Part shown: positions 1-7,303 of the stretch, piece after piece | Layout: each line of letters begins with the position of its first letter | Numbering within the stretch: position 1 is the stretch's first letter | Assembly: GCA_023422735.1 (NCBI GenBank) | Contig: JAFAGL010000038.1 | Location: 1 to 16,911 of the forward strand | DNA length: 16,911 bases | Origin: Pseudomonadota bacterium | Lineage (GTDB): Bacteria > Pseudomonadota > Alphaproteobacteria > Rhizobiales > Rhizobiaceae | Direction: 5' to 3' | Notes under the pieces: generated by a model | Seen by the model: only the letters and a program-made list of their open reading frames with translations | The model's database searches: none | Told to the model about the DNA's origin: nothing | Made by a program: the position numbers and the translations under genes

Positions 1-2348
1 ATGATCTTGTCGCTGCATTGGAGAAACTGCACGCGCAGGATCCGGCGCTAGAGCAGGATGTGTTTACGGCGGAAGATGGCTGGCTTGATGAAGGCCGGGT
101 CTCGCTTCATGAACCTCAGCACCCAGCAGAGCCGGACACACAGTTTGCGCCTGCAGCTCACCAGGCATTGCATGGCGACACCGAAATCCAGGCTATGACC
201 GATCGACTGCAGGCTGCAGAACCTCCGACGTCCGGCCATGATGAAGCGTTTGAACGCGAATTGTTCGAGTTGCTCGGTGGCGAGATGGCGACTGCGCCGG
301 AGGGACGTGTCGAAGCCGACATTCATGACGACAATTGGCTTGAGGGTTTCGAGTTCTCCGATCCGGAGGAAGAGCCGGCAGATGTGGAGCTCGCAGATAC
401 GCCAGAACAGGCTGAAGTCGGTGCTGCGCTCCTTGAAGATCTGGAAGCTTCGGAGCCTGCCATCGCCGAATCTCAGCCAAATCAGGCCGAGATACCCACG
501 GATTGGCCTGAAGACAGTCGCGGATCACCTAAAGCCGATCCGGCATCGGATGAGATCAGCGACGATTTCTCCGAGCTTTTGGCGGATCAGCTGGATGCAA
601 ACAGCATCTCATCTTCTATTGGTGAAGAGGCCACCGCGACTACTGACCTCTTGGATTTTTCCGAACAGCCCTCTGAACCGGTCGCGTTTGAGCCGATCGA
701 CATGGAGGCGCTCGGCGAGAACGATCTTTCTTCAGATTCAACAAGTGATGAGGCGCCGCGCGTCGAAACGGTTGAATCCCAACAACAGCCTGCCTCTCAC
801 GATACGGAAATTGATCCCATGCAGCCTTTTGATGAACGGGCTTTCGATGCCGCCCTTGCTGATGAGCTGGAAAACGATCCCTATGTCAGATCCGGCGGTT
901 ACGATCACGAGCGCCAGGCATCTGCAGCTCCCGCACAAGCAAGCTATGGTTACGGCTCCGCGCCGCGCCAGATGGTGAATGCGCCCAGCATGCACATGGA
1001 TGCTCCTGAAATCGAGACAAGCGACTTCGTTGAATCACGTCTCGCTCATTCCGACGAGCTGGATTTGCCGGAGGTAGACTACGGACATGAGCCGGTGCGC
1101 AGAGATACGTTTGACGACTTCGATGCCGACTTCGCATCCACTTTCGAGCAGATGGACCGCCAGCAAACAGTCCCGGTTCCGCATCAAGAGCCTTCGCAGG
1201 CTCAACCGAGTTCTTCGCAGAATTGGGACGAGCATCTCGATTTCTCGATGGGCGCGGCCACCGGTGCGGCCGCCGCGGGCGGCGCAGCAGGGTATCACTC
1301 GGATTTCTCTCGGGCTGGAATGTACGAGCCCGAAGATGATGAGGCGTATTATGCGCAAACGGCGGAACGTCGGCAGCATCGCGGTGGGATTCTCAGCCGA
1401 CGCAACTGGATGATCGGTGGCGCTGCAGCTGCGATTCTCCTGCTTGGTGGGGTTGCCTTTCTGGCAATGCCAGGCGGCGGGAATACCGACGCCGGAGATG
1501 CGCTTGTTCGCACTGACAGCGATCCGATGAAGGTGCGTCCGGAAAATCCGGGTGGCACGACCGTTCCGAACCAGGATAACGTCGTTTACGATCGCGTCGG
1601 TTCGGGTCAGCCTCTTGGTGCCCCAACACAGGAACGTTTGATTTCTGATTCCGAAACGCCGATGGATGTCGACGCGCAGTCGCAAGACGACGCGATTGCA
1701 GGTCTTTCCGCACTGGGCACCAACGACAGCGAAGTTGAAACCGCCGAAGATGGTGGTGCTGCAGCGGGCGCCAAAAGCGAAGAGCGTTTGCTCCCGCAGG
1801 TCTCTGGTAACGATGCCGGCCCTGAGGAAATGGTTGCGGTAGCCCCGCGTCGGGTCCGGACAATGATTGCGCGTCCAGATGGAACACTTGCGCCACGCGA
1901 AGATACGACGCCCGCGCCGGAAGTTGCCTCGGCGTCGGAAGCTGTGACAGCTGAACCGGCCGCGCAGCAGCCTGCTGCCAACGTGCCAAATCTCTCGGAG
2001 CTTGCTGGTTCTGGTGCGGCAAACAGTACTCCGGCCGTGCCCGCCCAACAAACAGCCGCCGTTCAGCCTTCTTCCCCTCAGGTAATTGATGCGGCAACCG
2101 CGCCGGCCGGCTGGTCTGTGCAGATCGCCTCTCAGCCAAGTGAAGCTGCCGCCCAATCCAGCTATCAAAACCTGTCACAGCGCTATGCAAGCGTTCTGGG
2201 CGGTAAGGGGGTCAACATCGTCAAGGCGGAGATTGCAGGCAAGGGCACCTATTACCGTGTGCGCATCCCTGCCTCCTCGCGCGCGGAAGCCAATTCGATC
2301 TGCACCAGCTATAAGAGTGCAGGCGGCAGCTGCTTTGTCTCGCAATAA
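1..2348 (+). CDS. SPOR-domain membrane protein, 5' end cut off by window
   Basis: The reading frame (codons from base 3) is open from the window edge to the TAA at 2346-2348, so the true start lies upstream; the ATG at base 1 is in another frame and soon stops. About 460 visible residues form a very acidic, low-complexity, probably disordered N-terminal part. One membrane segment follows at about 1404-1470, preceded by arginines, so the acidic part should be cytoplasmic and the rest periplasmic. The periplasmic linker is rich in Ala, Pro and Gln. The last 80 or so residues (about 2106-2345) form a SPOR domain, opening with GWSVQIAS and holding YYRVRIP. SPOR domains bind peptidoglycan stripped of stem peptides, typically at division septa, so a role in cell division or septal wall remodelling is inferred. 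It is the last gene before a strong terminator. No enzyme domain is visible. Confidence 0.9.
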   Translation, partial: DLVAALEKLHAQDPALEQDVFTAEDGWLDEGRVSLHEPQHPAEPDTQFAPAAHQALHGDTEIQAMTDRLQAAEPPTSGHDEAFERELFELLGGEMATAPEGRVEADIHDDNWLEGFEFSDPEEEPADVELADTPEQAEVGAALLEDLEASEPAIAESQPNQAEIPTDWPEDSRGSPKADPASDEISDDFSELLADQLDANSISSSIGEEATATTDLLDFSEQPSEPVAFEPIDMEALGENDLSSDSTSDEAPRVETVESQQQPASHDTEIDPMQPFDERAFDAALADELENDPYVRSGGYDHERQASAAPAQASYGYGSAPRQMVNAPSMHMDAPEIETSDFVESRLAHSDELDLPEVDYGHEPVRRDTFDDFDADFASTFEQMDRQQTVPVPHQEPSQAQPSSSQNWDEHLDFSMGAATGAAAAGGAAGYHSDFSRAGMYEPEDDEAYYAQTAERRQHRGGILSRRNWMIGGAAAAILLLGGVAFLAMPGGGNTDAGDALVRTDSDPMKVRPENPGGTTVPNQDNVVYDRVGSGQPLGAPTQERLISDSETPMDVDAQSQDDAIAGLSALGTNDSEVETAEDGGAAAGAKSEERLLPQVSGNDAGPEEMVAVAPRRVRTMIARPDGTLAPREDTTPAPEVASASEAVTAEPAAQQPAANVPNLSELAGSGAANSTPAVPAQQTAAVQPSSPQVIDAATAPAGWSVQIASQPSEAAAQSSYQNLSQRYASVLGGKGVNIVKAEIAGKGTYYRVRIPASSRAEANSICTSYKSAGGSCFVSQ

Positions 2349-2370
2349 GCACATTTCAGCTTGAGTGGAT

Positions 2371-2405
2371 AAGCCCGCCACGCTTGACGTGGCGGGCTTC
2401 CTTCT
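2371..2405 (+). terminator. Rho-independent-type terminator after the SPOR gene
   Basis: A perfect 12-base-pair stem (2371-2382 with 2388-2399) closes a 5-base loop, and the 3' side runs into a pyrimidine-rich stretch with several T's (2398-2407). It lies 22 bases after the SPOR gene stop. Only about 40 bases separate it from nagZ, so nagZ needs either read-through or a promoter overlapping this hairpin. Confidence 0.85.
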
Positions 2406-2434
2406 TTGAAGACGTATCGCCAATCTGATTTGTT

Positions 2435-2439
2435 GAAGG
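2435..2439 (+). promoter_or_regulatory. Ribosome binding site deciding the nagZ start
   Basis: GAAGG lies 7 bases before the ATG at 2447 but only 1 base before the in-frame ATG at 2441. The spacing favours 2447 as the working start. Confidence 0.55.
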
Positions 2440-2446
2440 CATGGTT

Positions 2447-3466
2447 ATGAACGAATGCAAGGCGGTTATTCTGGGTTGCTCAGGCACAAGCCTCACGGAT
2501 GAAGAAGACACGTTCTTTCGTGAACACAAACCGTGGGGCTTCATTCTGTTCGCCCGCAACATTGCAGACGCCGAACAAGTGCGGGCGTTGACGGATGCCC
2601 TGCGAACCTGCAGCGGTCAAAATCAGGTACCGATTTTTCTGGATCAGGAAGGAGGCCGTGTTCAGCGCCTGCGTCCTCCTCTTGCTCCCAATTATCCGCC
2701 CGCATCTGCGATTGGTGAGCTGTTTCAGCGAGACCCGAAGCGGGGGGTGCGTGCCGCATGGCTGTCGTCGCGCCTCCATGCATTCGATCTCCTGAAGCTT
2801 GGTATCAATGCCGATTGCCTTCCGGTTCTCGACGTCCCTGTTCCAGGCGCTCACGATGTAATCGGGGATCGCGCATATGGCACTGAGCCTGGAATTGTAG
2901 CCGATCTCGGTCAGGCTGCGATCGATGGTTTGCTTGCAGGTGGCGTGCTTCCAGTGATGAAGCATATTCCGGGCCACGGTCGGGCTACGGCGGATACACA
3001 TCTGGCGCTCCCGACTGTGGATGCCTGCCTGGAAGAACTCAGGCAGCGCGATTTCGCGCCGTTCAAGGCCGTCCGAAACGTCGATATGGCGATGACCGCG
3101 CATGTGATCTATTCGGCGCTCGATACCGAATTTCCTGCGACCACCTCGCAGACAATCATCGAACAAATCATCCGCTCTGAAATTGGGTTCGATGGCTTGC
3201 TGATGAGTGACGACGTTTCGATGAAGGCGTTATCCGGGGATTTCGCAAGCAGAAGCCGCGCAATCATTGCAGCGGGTTGCGATGTCGTTCTGCATTGCAA
3301 TGGCGTGATGGTCGAGATGGAGGCCGTTGTCGCTGAAACGCCTCGATTGACCGATGGCGCACTTGATCGCGCCCGAAAAGCCTTGGTCCCGTTAGACCGG
3401 ATCGACGATTCTGTTGAAGAAACTGTTCGTGCCGAGTTTGCAGAACTTGTGCAAATGGTGGCATAG
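2447..3466 (+). CDS. nagZ: Beta-N-acetylhexosaminidase NagZ
   Basis: This is a cytoplasmic glycoside hydrolase of family 3. It removes N-acetylglucosamine from anhydro-muropeptides during peptidoglycan recycling, and in beta-lactamase-inducing bacteria it also shapes the inducer pool. The 339 residues match the usual single-domain length. The family signature KHIPGHG, followed by TADTH, is at residues 172-183. The nucleophile region MSDDVSM has its aspartates at about 255 and 256. An early FLDQEGGRVQRL segment is also typical of the family. The start at 2447 is preferred because GAAGG is well spaced for it; an ATG two codons earlier (2441) is the alternative. There is no signal peptide, as expected. 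It is followed after 38 bases by scpA, with which it is probably co-transcribed. Confidence 0.95.
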   Translation: MNECKAVILGCSGTSLTDEEDTFFREHKPWGFILFARNIADAEQVRALTDALRTCSGQNQVPIFLDQEGGRVQRLRPPLAPNYPPASAIGELFQRDPKRGVRAAWLSSRLHAFDLLKLGINADCLPVLDVPVPGAHDVIGDRAYGTEPGIVADLGQAAIDGLLAGGVLPVMKHIPGHGRATADTHLALPTVDACLEELRQRDFAPFKAVRNVDMAMTAHVIYSALDTEFPATTSQTIIEQIIRSEIGFDGLLMSDDVSMKALSGDFASRSRAIIAAGCDVVLHCNGVMVEMEAVVAETPRLTDGALDRARKALVPLDRIDDSVEETVRAEFAELVQMVA

Positions 3467-3492
3467 GATTTTTCGCCCAACCACAGGGCAGC

Positions 3493-3498
3493 AGAGGA
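3493..3498 (+). promoter_or_regulatory. Ribosome binding site for a TTG start of scpA
   Basis: AGAGGA ends 6 bases before the TTG at 3505, which is good spacing. No ATG occurs in frame near the conserved N-terminus. The nearby ATG at 3498 is in another frame, so this site supports TTG as the scpA start. Confidence 0.5.
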
Positions 3499-3504
3499 TG
3501 CCGG

Positions 3505-4344
3505 TTGCAGAGCAAGCAGTCATATGCGGGCGATGGCCCGGTTTTAGGGTCAGAAAACGACTGGTCGGACGCAGCGCTGCCGGCCTCGAGCGACCCGGAG
3601 CTAGTTGTCGATGTTGCAGGTTTTGAAGGACCGCTGGATCTCCTGCTTCATCTGGCACGCACTCAGAAAGTGGATCTTGCACAGATCTCGGTTGTCGCGC
3701 TGGCCCAACAGTATCTGGCTTTCATCGAGCGCCTTCGTGCCATGCGCTTGGAACTCGCAGCCGATTATCTGGTGATGGCGGCATGGCTCGCTTTCCTTAA
3801 ATCGCGTTTGCTGATTCCCCAGAAGCAAGACGACGAAGAGGAAAGTGGTGAGGAACTGGCCGCGGTCCTTCAGTTTCGATTGAAACGACTGGAAGCGATG
3901 CGCGAAGCAGCTGCAAAGCTGGTCAGTCGGGACCGGCTGGGGCGTGATGTTTTTGCACGTGGCATGCCGGAGCCGCTGGAGATCACCAAACATATGCAGT
4001 TTGGAGCCAGCCTTCACGATCTCCTGTCTGCCTATGCCGCACAGCGGCAGAGACGGGCAAATGACCATGTCGAAATCGCGCCGCGCGACGTCTGGTCGCT
4101 TCAGGAAGCGCGTGAATTGCTGGTGCGGATGCTCGGCCAGTCTCCTGGCTGGGATGCGCTGGGCAGCTTTCTGAAAACCTATCTCGGCAACTCCACACAG
4201 TTGCGTAGTGTCCTTGCAAGTTCCTTTGCCGCCAGTCTCGAGCTTGCGCGTGAAGGCGAGCTTGAATTGAAGCAGGGCAGTGCGTTCGAGCCCATCTATT
4301 TGCGTCCGGGCAAAACGCGCGACCAGGATCGGAATGGCCTATGA
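3505..4344 (+). CDS. scpA: Segregation and condensation protein A
   Basis: ScpA is the kleisin subunit of the bacterial SMC condensin. It bridges the SMC heads and binds ScpB, and the complex compacts and segregates the chromosome. The core signature FEGPLDLLLHLARTQKVDL begins at about residue 40, and a segment typical of the family (AADYLVMAAWLAFLKSRLL) follows. The C-terminal region (about 190-270) would be the winged helix that binds an SMC head. The length of 279 residues is normal. The TTG start is unusual but is backed by AGAGGA at the right distance. About 35 residues before the kleisin core look poorly conserved. The stop overlaps the scpB start by 4 bases (ATGA), pointing to translational coupling of the two partners. 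Confidence 0.95.
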   Translation: MQSKQSYAGDGPVLGSENDWSDAALPASSDPELVVDVAGFEGPLDLLLHLARTQKVDLAQISVVALAQQYLAFIERLRAMRLELAADYLVMAAWLAFLKSRLLIPQKQDDEEESGEELAAVLQFRLKRLEAMREAAAKLVSRDRLGRDVFARGMPEPLEITKHMQFGASLHDLLSAYAAQRQRRANDHVEIAPRDVWSLQEARELLVRMLGQSPGWDALGSFLKTYLGNSTQLRSVLASSFAASLELAREGELELKQGSAFEPIYLRPGKTRDQDRNGL

Positions 4345-5060
4345 GCGCAGGGTTTGGGTGGGAAGCAGCGGACGGGCATGTCGAGACTGAAGGACAAGCG
4401 GCATCCGATTCGCTTCATCATTCGATTCGCATAGTCGAAGCGATTCTCTTTGCCAGTGCGGAGCCAGTTTCCTCCAGAACCTTGAGTGAAAGACTTTCGG
4501 CTGAAGTTGATTTCAATCAGGTCATGAGCCGCCTGATAGCGCTTTACGCGGATCGCGGCGTTCACGTCGTAAAGATTGGTGAGGCGTGGGCAATGCGAAC
4601 TGCGCAGGATCTCGGCTTCCTTCTGCGGCAGGATGCGACAAAGCAAAAAAAGCTGTCGCGAGCCGCATTGGAGGTCTTGTCGACAATTGCCTACCATCAG
4701 CCTGTAACTCGTGCCGAGATCGAAGATGTTCGCGGCGTGGAAACCTCTAAAGGCACACTGGACCTGCTTTTGGAAAGCGGCTGGGTACGGATGCGCGGGC
4801 GCAGGCAGTCTCCTGGACGGCCAGTCACCTACGGCACCACGACAGCGTTTCTCGATCATTTCGGCCTGGCCGAATTGCGAGATTTGCCGGGTATGGAAGA
4901 TTTGAAGGCTGCCGGTTTGCTGTCGCCGCGCATGCCTGGAAACTTTGGTATACCCTTACCGCCGCGTGATCCGGACCTTCTTGCTGCAGACGAGGATCCG
5001 TTGACCGACATCGATCTGGAAGAGTTCGGCCTTTTGCCGCCGCGGATCGTGGAAGAGTGA
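4341..5060 (+). CDS. scpB: Segregation and condensation protein B
   Basis: ScpB dimerises through winged-helix domains and binds ScpA in the SMC-ScpAB condensin. The protein has 239 residues. The first winged helix starts at about residue 30 (IRIVEAILFASAEPVSSRTL). The second holds the family segments ALEVLSTIAYHQPVTRAEIE and SGWVRMRGRRQSPGRPVTYG. The C-terminal tail of about 60 residues is acidic and looks unstructured. It overlaps scpA by 4 bases, so expression of the two subunits should be coupled. A 278-base gap follows before tatA, and no clear terminator is seen directly after the scpB stop. Confidence 0.95.
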   Translation: MSAGFGWEAADGHVETEGQAASDSLHHSIRIVEAILFASAEPVSSRTLSERLSAEVDFNQVMSRLIALYADRGVHVVKIGEAWAMRTAQDLGFLLRQDATKQKKLSRAALEVLSTIAYHQPVTRAEIEDVRGVETSKGTLDLLLESGWVRMRGRRQSPGRPVTYGTTTAFLDHFGLAELRDLPGMEDLKAAGLLSPRMPGNFGIPLPPRDPDLLAADEDPLTDIDLEEFGLLPPRIVEE

Positions 5061-5115
5061 CGTACAGGTCACATGTGCTTTACCGTGCGAAAGCCTTGGA
5101 GAAAGCACCATGCCC

Positions 5116-5144
5116 GTGGTAACAGCGCAGCGAACCTGTATAGT
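5116..5144 (+). promoter_or_regulatory. Weak candidate promoter for tatABC
   Basis: TATAGT at 5139-5144 matches five of six -10 bases. The -35 match at 16-base spacing (TGGTAA, 5117-5122) is poor. If real, the transcript would have a leader of roughly 190 bases that carries the hairpin at 5143-5174. The rest of the 5061-5338 gap holds no clearer promoter and no convincing gene. Confidence 0.25.
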
Positions 5145-5174
5145 TTGCATTTGAAGCGGTGCTTTTATGCAAAC
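5143..5174 (+). repeat. Inverted repeat / two-part hairpin in the tatA leader
   Basis: GTTTGCAT (5143-5150) and ATGCAAAC (5167-5174) are perfect reverse complements. Inside them AAGC (5154-5157) pairs with GCTT (5161-5164) around a 3-base loop, with a small internal bulge between the two stems. No T tract follows, so it does not look like a terminator. It may be an operator or a leader RNA structure; its left arm overlaps the candidate -10 box. Confidence 0.5.
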
Positions 5175-5338
5175 ATTACGGAAAACCGCAAAACGGGATG
5201 CGGCGCATTGTCTTTCAACTGCGGAAAGTCTTCCTTCCGCCGGAAATCTCTGATGTGCTGCTATTCAGGTAAAGGGAGGTTGCCGGTTCTCGAAAGCGAA
5301 CGGGCTGTCTTCCAAGGCAAGAATTCGAGAGAGATATC

Positions 5339-5575
5339 ATGGGTTCCTTTTCAATCTGGCACTGGCTGATCGTCCTTGTCGTGGTTCTTCTTCTGTTTGG
5401 CCGTGGCAAGATCCCCGAATTGATGGGCGACATGGCCAAGGGCATCAAGAGCTTCAAAAAAGGCATGAACGACGACGACACGGTCGAGGAAGAGCGTCCG
5501 GTTGATCCGCGCACTGTGGAACATCGTCCCGGCGAAACCGTCGTTACGCCGGATCGCAAAGCGACCAAGTCGTAA
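5339..5575 (+). CDS. tatA: Sec-independent protein translocase subunit TatA
   Basis: TatA is the pore- or patch-forming subunit of the twin-arginine translocase, which exports folded proteins across the inner membrane. The 78 residues show the classic layout: a short N-terminus (MGSFSIWHW), one membrane helix at about 5-20, the FGRGKIPEL hinge, an amphipathic helix (about 27-43, with lysines), and a short charged tail. A purine-rich GAGAGAG ribosome binding site lies just upstream. The gene is followed by tatB after 39 bases and then tatC, forming a complete tatABC set. Confidence 0.96.
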   Translation: MGSFSIWHWLIVLVVVLLLFGRGKIPELMGDMAKGIKSFKKGMNDDDTVEEERPVDPRTVEHRPGETVVTPDRKATKS

Positions 5576-5614
5576 CGCGCCCGTCTAGCGAAGCCTGAGC
5601 GGGAAAGAACCTCG

Positions 5615-6319
5615 ATGCTCGATGTAGGATGGAGCGAGATGCTCGTGATCGCGATCGTCATGATCGTGGTCGTGGGTCCGAAAGACTTGCCGAAGATGCT
5701 GCGCACTTTTGGCAAGTTCACTACGAAACTGTCCTCTATGGCTGGTGATTTCCGTCGTCAGTTTGACGAGGCGATGAAGGAAGCCGATCTCGACGACGTG
5801 CGGCAATCGGTCAATGATCTTCGCTCGCTCAATCCCAAGAATGAAATTCGCAAAGCTTTCAGCCCGATGGAAAAAGCTGCTGCGGATGTTCGGTCTGGGA
5901 TGGATACGATCATGCGGCCCAAAACGTCTGTTCCCACACCGCCCGCATCTACCGATCCAGTGGCTGCGGAGCCGGTGAAAACCGGGCCTGTCACGGCGAC
6001 ATCGAACGGATCAACTGCGACGAATGCTGTTGCTCAACCGCAATCTGGGGCCAATAATACAAACACGGCCGAGCCGAAGCCGGTTCGAAAAAGCAGAACG
6101 GTTACTGCAAAGGGGACTTCGGCGAAAGCACGCACGACGACATCGGAAAAGCCGGTTGCTGCAGCTGCGAAGCTGAAGGCCGAAAGCGGTAAATCCTCGC
6201 CAGCTAAGCCGAAAGCGTCTGTTGAATCTGGAAATGCGGCGTCTTCAGGGGCGACTGATAAGATTGCGGCCAAGCCGGCGCGTAGCCGCAAGCCGAAAGA
6301 AGGCGGAAGCAATTCGTGA
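5615..6319 (+). CDS. tatB: Sec-independent protein translocase subunit TatB
   Basis: TatB pairs with TatC in the receptor that binds twin-arginine signal peptides. The N-terminal helix (MLDVGWSEMLVIAIVMIVVV) is followed by GPKDLPKMLRTFGKF and a long amphipathic helix (to about residue 75). This pattern, with a glutamate in the membrane segment and the GPKDLP hinge, separates TatB from TatA. From about residue 100 to 234 the protein is a low-complexity tail rich in Ala, Thr, Pro, Lys and Ser, turning strongly basic near the end. At 234 residues it is longer than the E. coli protein (171). The stop overlaps the tatC GTG start by 4 bases. Confidence 0.95.
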   Translation: MLDVGWSEMLVIAIVMIVVVGPKDLPKMLRTFGKFTTKLSSMAGDFRRQFDEAMKEADLDDVRQSVNDLRSLNPKNEIRKAFSPMEKAAADVRSGMDTIMRPKTSVPTPPASTDPVAAEPVKTGPVTATSNGSTATNAVAQPQSGANNTNTAEPKPVRKSRTVTAKGTSAKARTTTSEKPVAAAAKLKAESGKSSPAKPKASVESGNAASSGATDKIAAKPARSRKPKEGGSNS

Positions 6320-7176
6320 CGACTTCGGACGACGATATCGAGAAATCTTCCGCACCCTTGCTTGATCATCTGATCGAGCTTCGATCCCGTCTTATTTGGG
6401 CGATCGGCGGCTTTTTCATTGCATTCCTACTTTGCTTCTTTTTCGCTAAGCAACTCTTCGAACTGCTTGTTATTCCATATAAATGGGCAATGAGCTGGGC
6501 TGGCTTGAACAACGGTCAGGTTGAGTTGATCTACACTGCGCCGCAGGAGTTTTTCTTCACGCAGATCAAACTAGCCATGTTCGGCGGCCTGGTGCTGGCG
6601 TTCCCCTTGATAGCGGCGCAGCTTTATAAATTCGTAGCGCCTGGTCTGTATAAAAACGAACGCGCGGCCTTTTTGCCGTTCCTCGTTGCATCACCTATTC
6701 TCTTTCTGATGGGCGCAGCGCTCGTTTATTTCTTCTTCACCCCGATGGTCATGTGGTTCTTTCTGGCCATGCAGCAGGTCGGGCCGGGGGAAGAAATCCA
6801 GATTTCCTTGCTTCCGCGTGTTTCCGAATATTTGGGTCTGATCATGACCCTGATATTTTCGTTCGGTCTGGTCTTTCAGTTGCCTGTGGTAACATCGCTT
6901 CTGGCGCGTGTTGGTTTGCTGACTTCAGAGGCGCTCGCTTCCAAGCGTCGCTGGGCGATCGTCATCGCATTCATTGCCGCAGCTGTTTTGACGCCGCCGG
7001 ATCCGGTCAGCCAAATTGGCTTGGCGCTTCCGACGATCCTTTTATACGAAATCTCGATCTGGATGGCCCGTGTCATCGAGCGCAAGCGTGCCGAAGAACA
7101 GCAGGCGCGTGATGAGGAAGCGAAGGAGGAGGAAGTTCCGCCGGTACTCGATCCCGATAGTTCAGCTTCAACCTGA
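6316..7176 (+). CDS. tatC: Sec-independent protein translocase subunit TatC
   Basis: TatC is the multi-spanning receptor that recognises the twin-arginine motif. The 286 residues contain six predicted membrane helices. The conserved N-terminal cytoplasmic motif is present (LLDHLIELRSRL, about residues 15-26), as are the first periplasmic region with APQEFFFTQIK and the later segment FVAPGLYKNER. The C-terminal tail of about 40 residues is highly acidic (repeated Glu and Asp) and likely cytoplasmic. The GTG start lies inside the tatB stop (GTGA), so translation is probably coupled. A hairpin terminator follows. Confidence 0.96.
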   Translation: MTTSDDDIEKSSAPLLDHLIELRSRLIWAIGGFFIAFLLCFFFAKQLFELLVIPYKWAMSWAGLNNGQVELIYTAPQEFFFTQIKLAMFGGLVLAFPLIAAQLYKFVAPGLYKNERAAFLPFLVASPILFLMGAALVYFFFTPMVMWFFLAMQQVGPGEEIQISLLPRVSEYLGLIMTLIFSFGLVFQLPVVTSLLARVGLLTSEALASKRRWAIVIAFIAAAVLTPPDPVSQIGLALPTILLYEISIWMARVIERKRAEEQQARDEEAKEEEVPPVLDPDSSAST

Positions 7177-7206
7177 ACTGGGAAACACAGGTAGAACTTT
7201 CTTGAT

Positions 7207-7235
7207 GGGGTGCCTTGCGGGTGCCCCTTTTTCTT
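7207..7235 (+). terminator. Rho-independent terminator after tatC
   Basis: An 8-base-pair stem (7207-7214 with 7220-7227, two G-T wobbles) closes a 5-base loop and is followed by TTTTTCTTT. It ends the tat transcript 30 bases after the tatC stop and separates it from serS. Confidence 0.75.
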
Positions 7236-7242
7236 TCCCGGA

Positions 7243-7271
7243 CTTGCGCCGGAGCCCGGCGCGGTCTACCC
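7243..7271 (+). promoter_or_regulatory. Weak candidate promoter for serS
   Basis: CTTGCG (7243-7248), 17 bases, then CTACCC (7266-7271) loosely resembles the alphaproteobacterial CTTGAC-N17-CTATAT pattern. The -10 match is poor. Its position, just after the tatC terminator and 33 bases before serS, is the main support. Confidence 0.2.
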
Positions 7272-7303
7272 CCCTGCGGATACATAGACCGGACGAATTC
7301 CCC

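Noticed and set aside
1035..2168. A 377-codon minus-strand frame opposite the SPOR gene
   Set aside because: It is antisense to a well-supported gene, and its Arg/Cys-rich composition is typical of a shadow frame.
5221..5245. A second small hairpin in the tatA leader (GCGGAA with TTCCGC) overlapping TTCCGCCGGAA
   Set aside because: The stems are only 5-6 base pairs, compete with each other, and have no T tract, so they could easily be chance.
5073..5369. A 98-codon plus-strand frame in the tatA leader
   Set aside because: It overlaps the start of tatA by 31 bases, is rich in scattered Cys and basic residues, resembles no family I know, and spans the leader hairpin.
7016..7303. An N-terminal extension of serS by 96 codons
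   Set aside because: It overlaps tatC and crosses the terminator at 7207-7235. The conserved SerRS start is at 7304.
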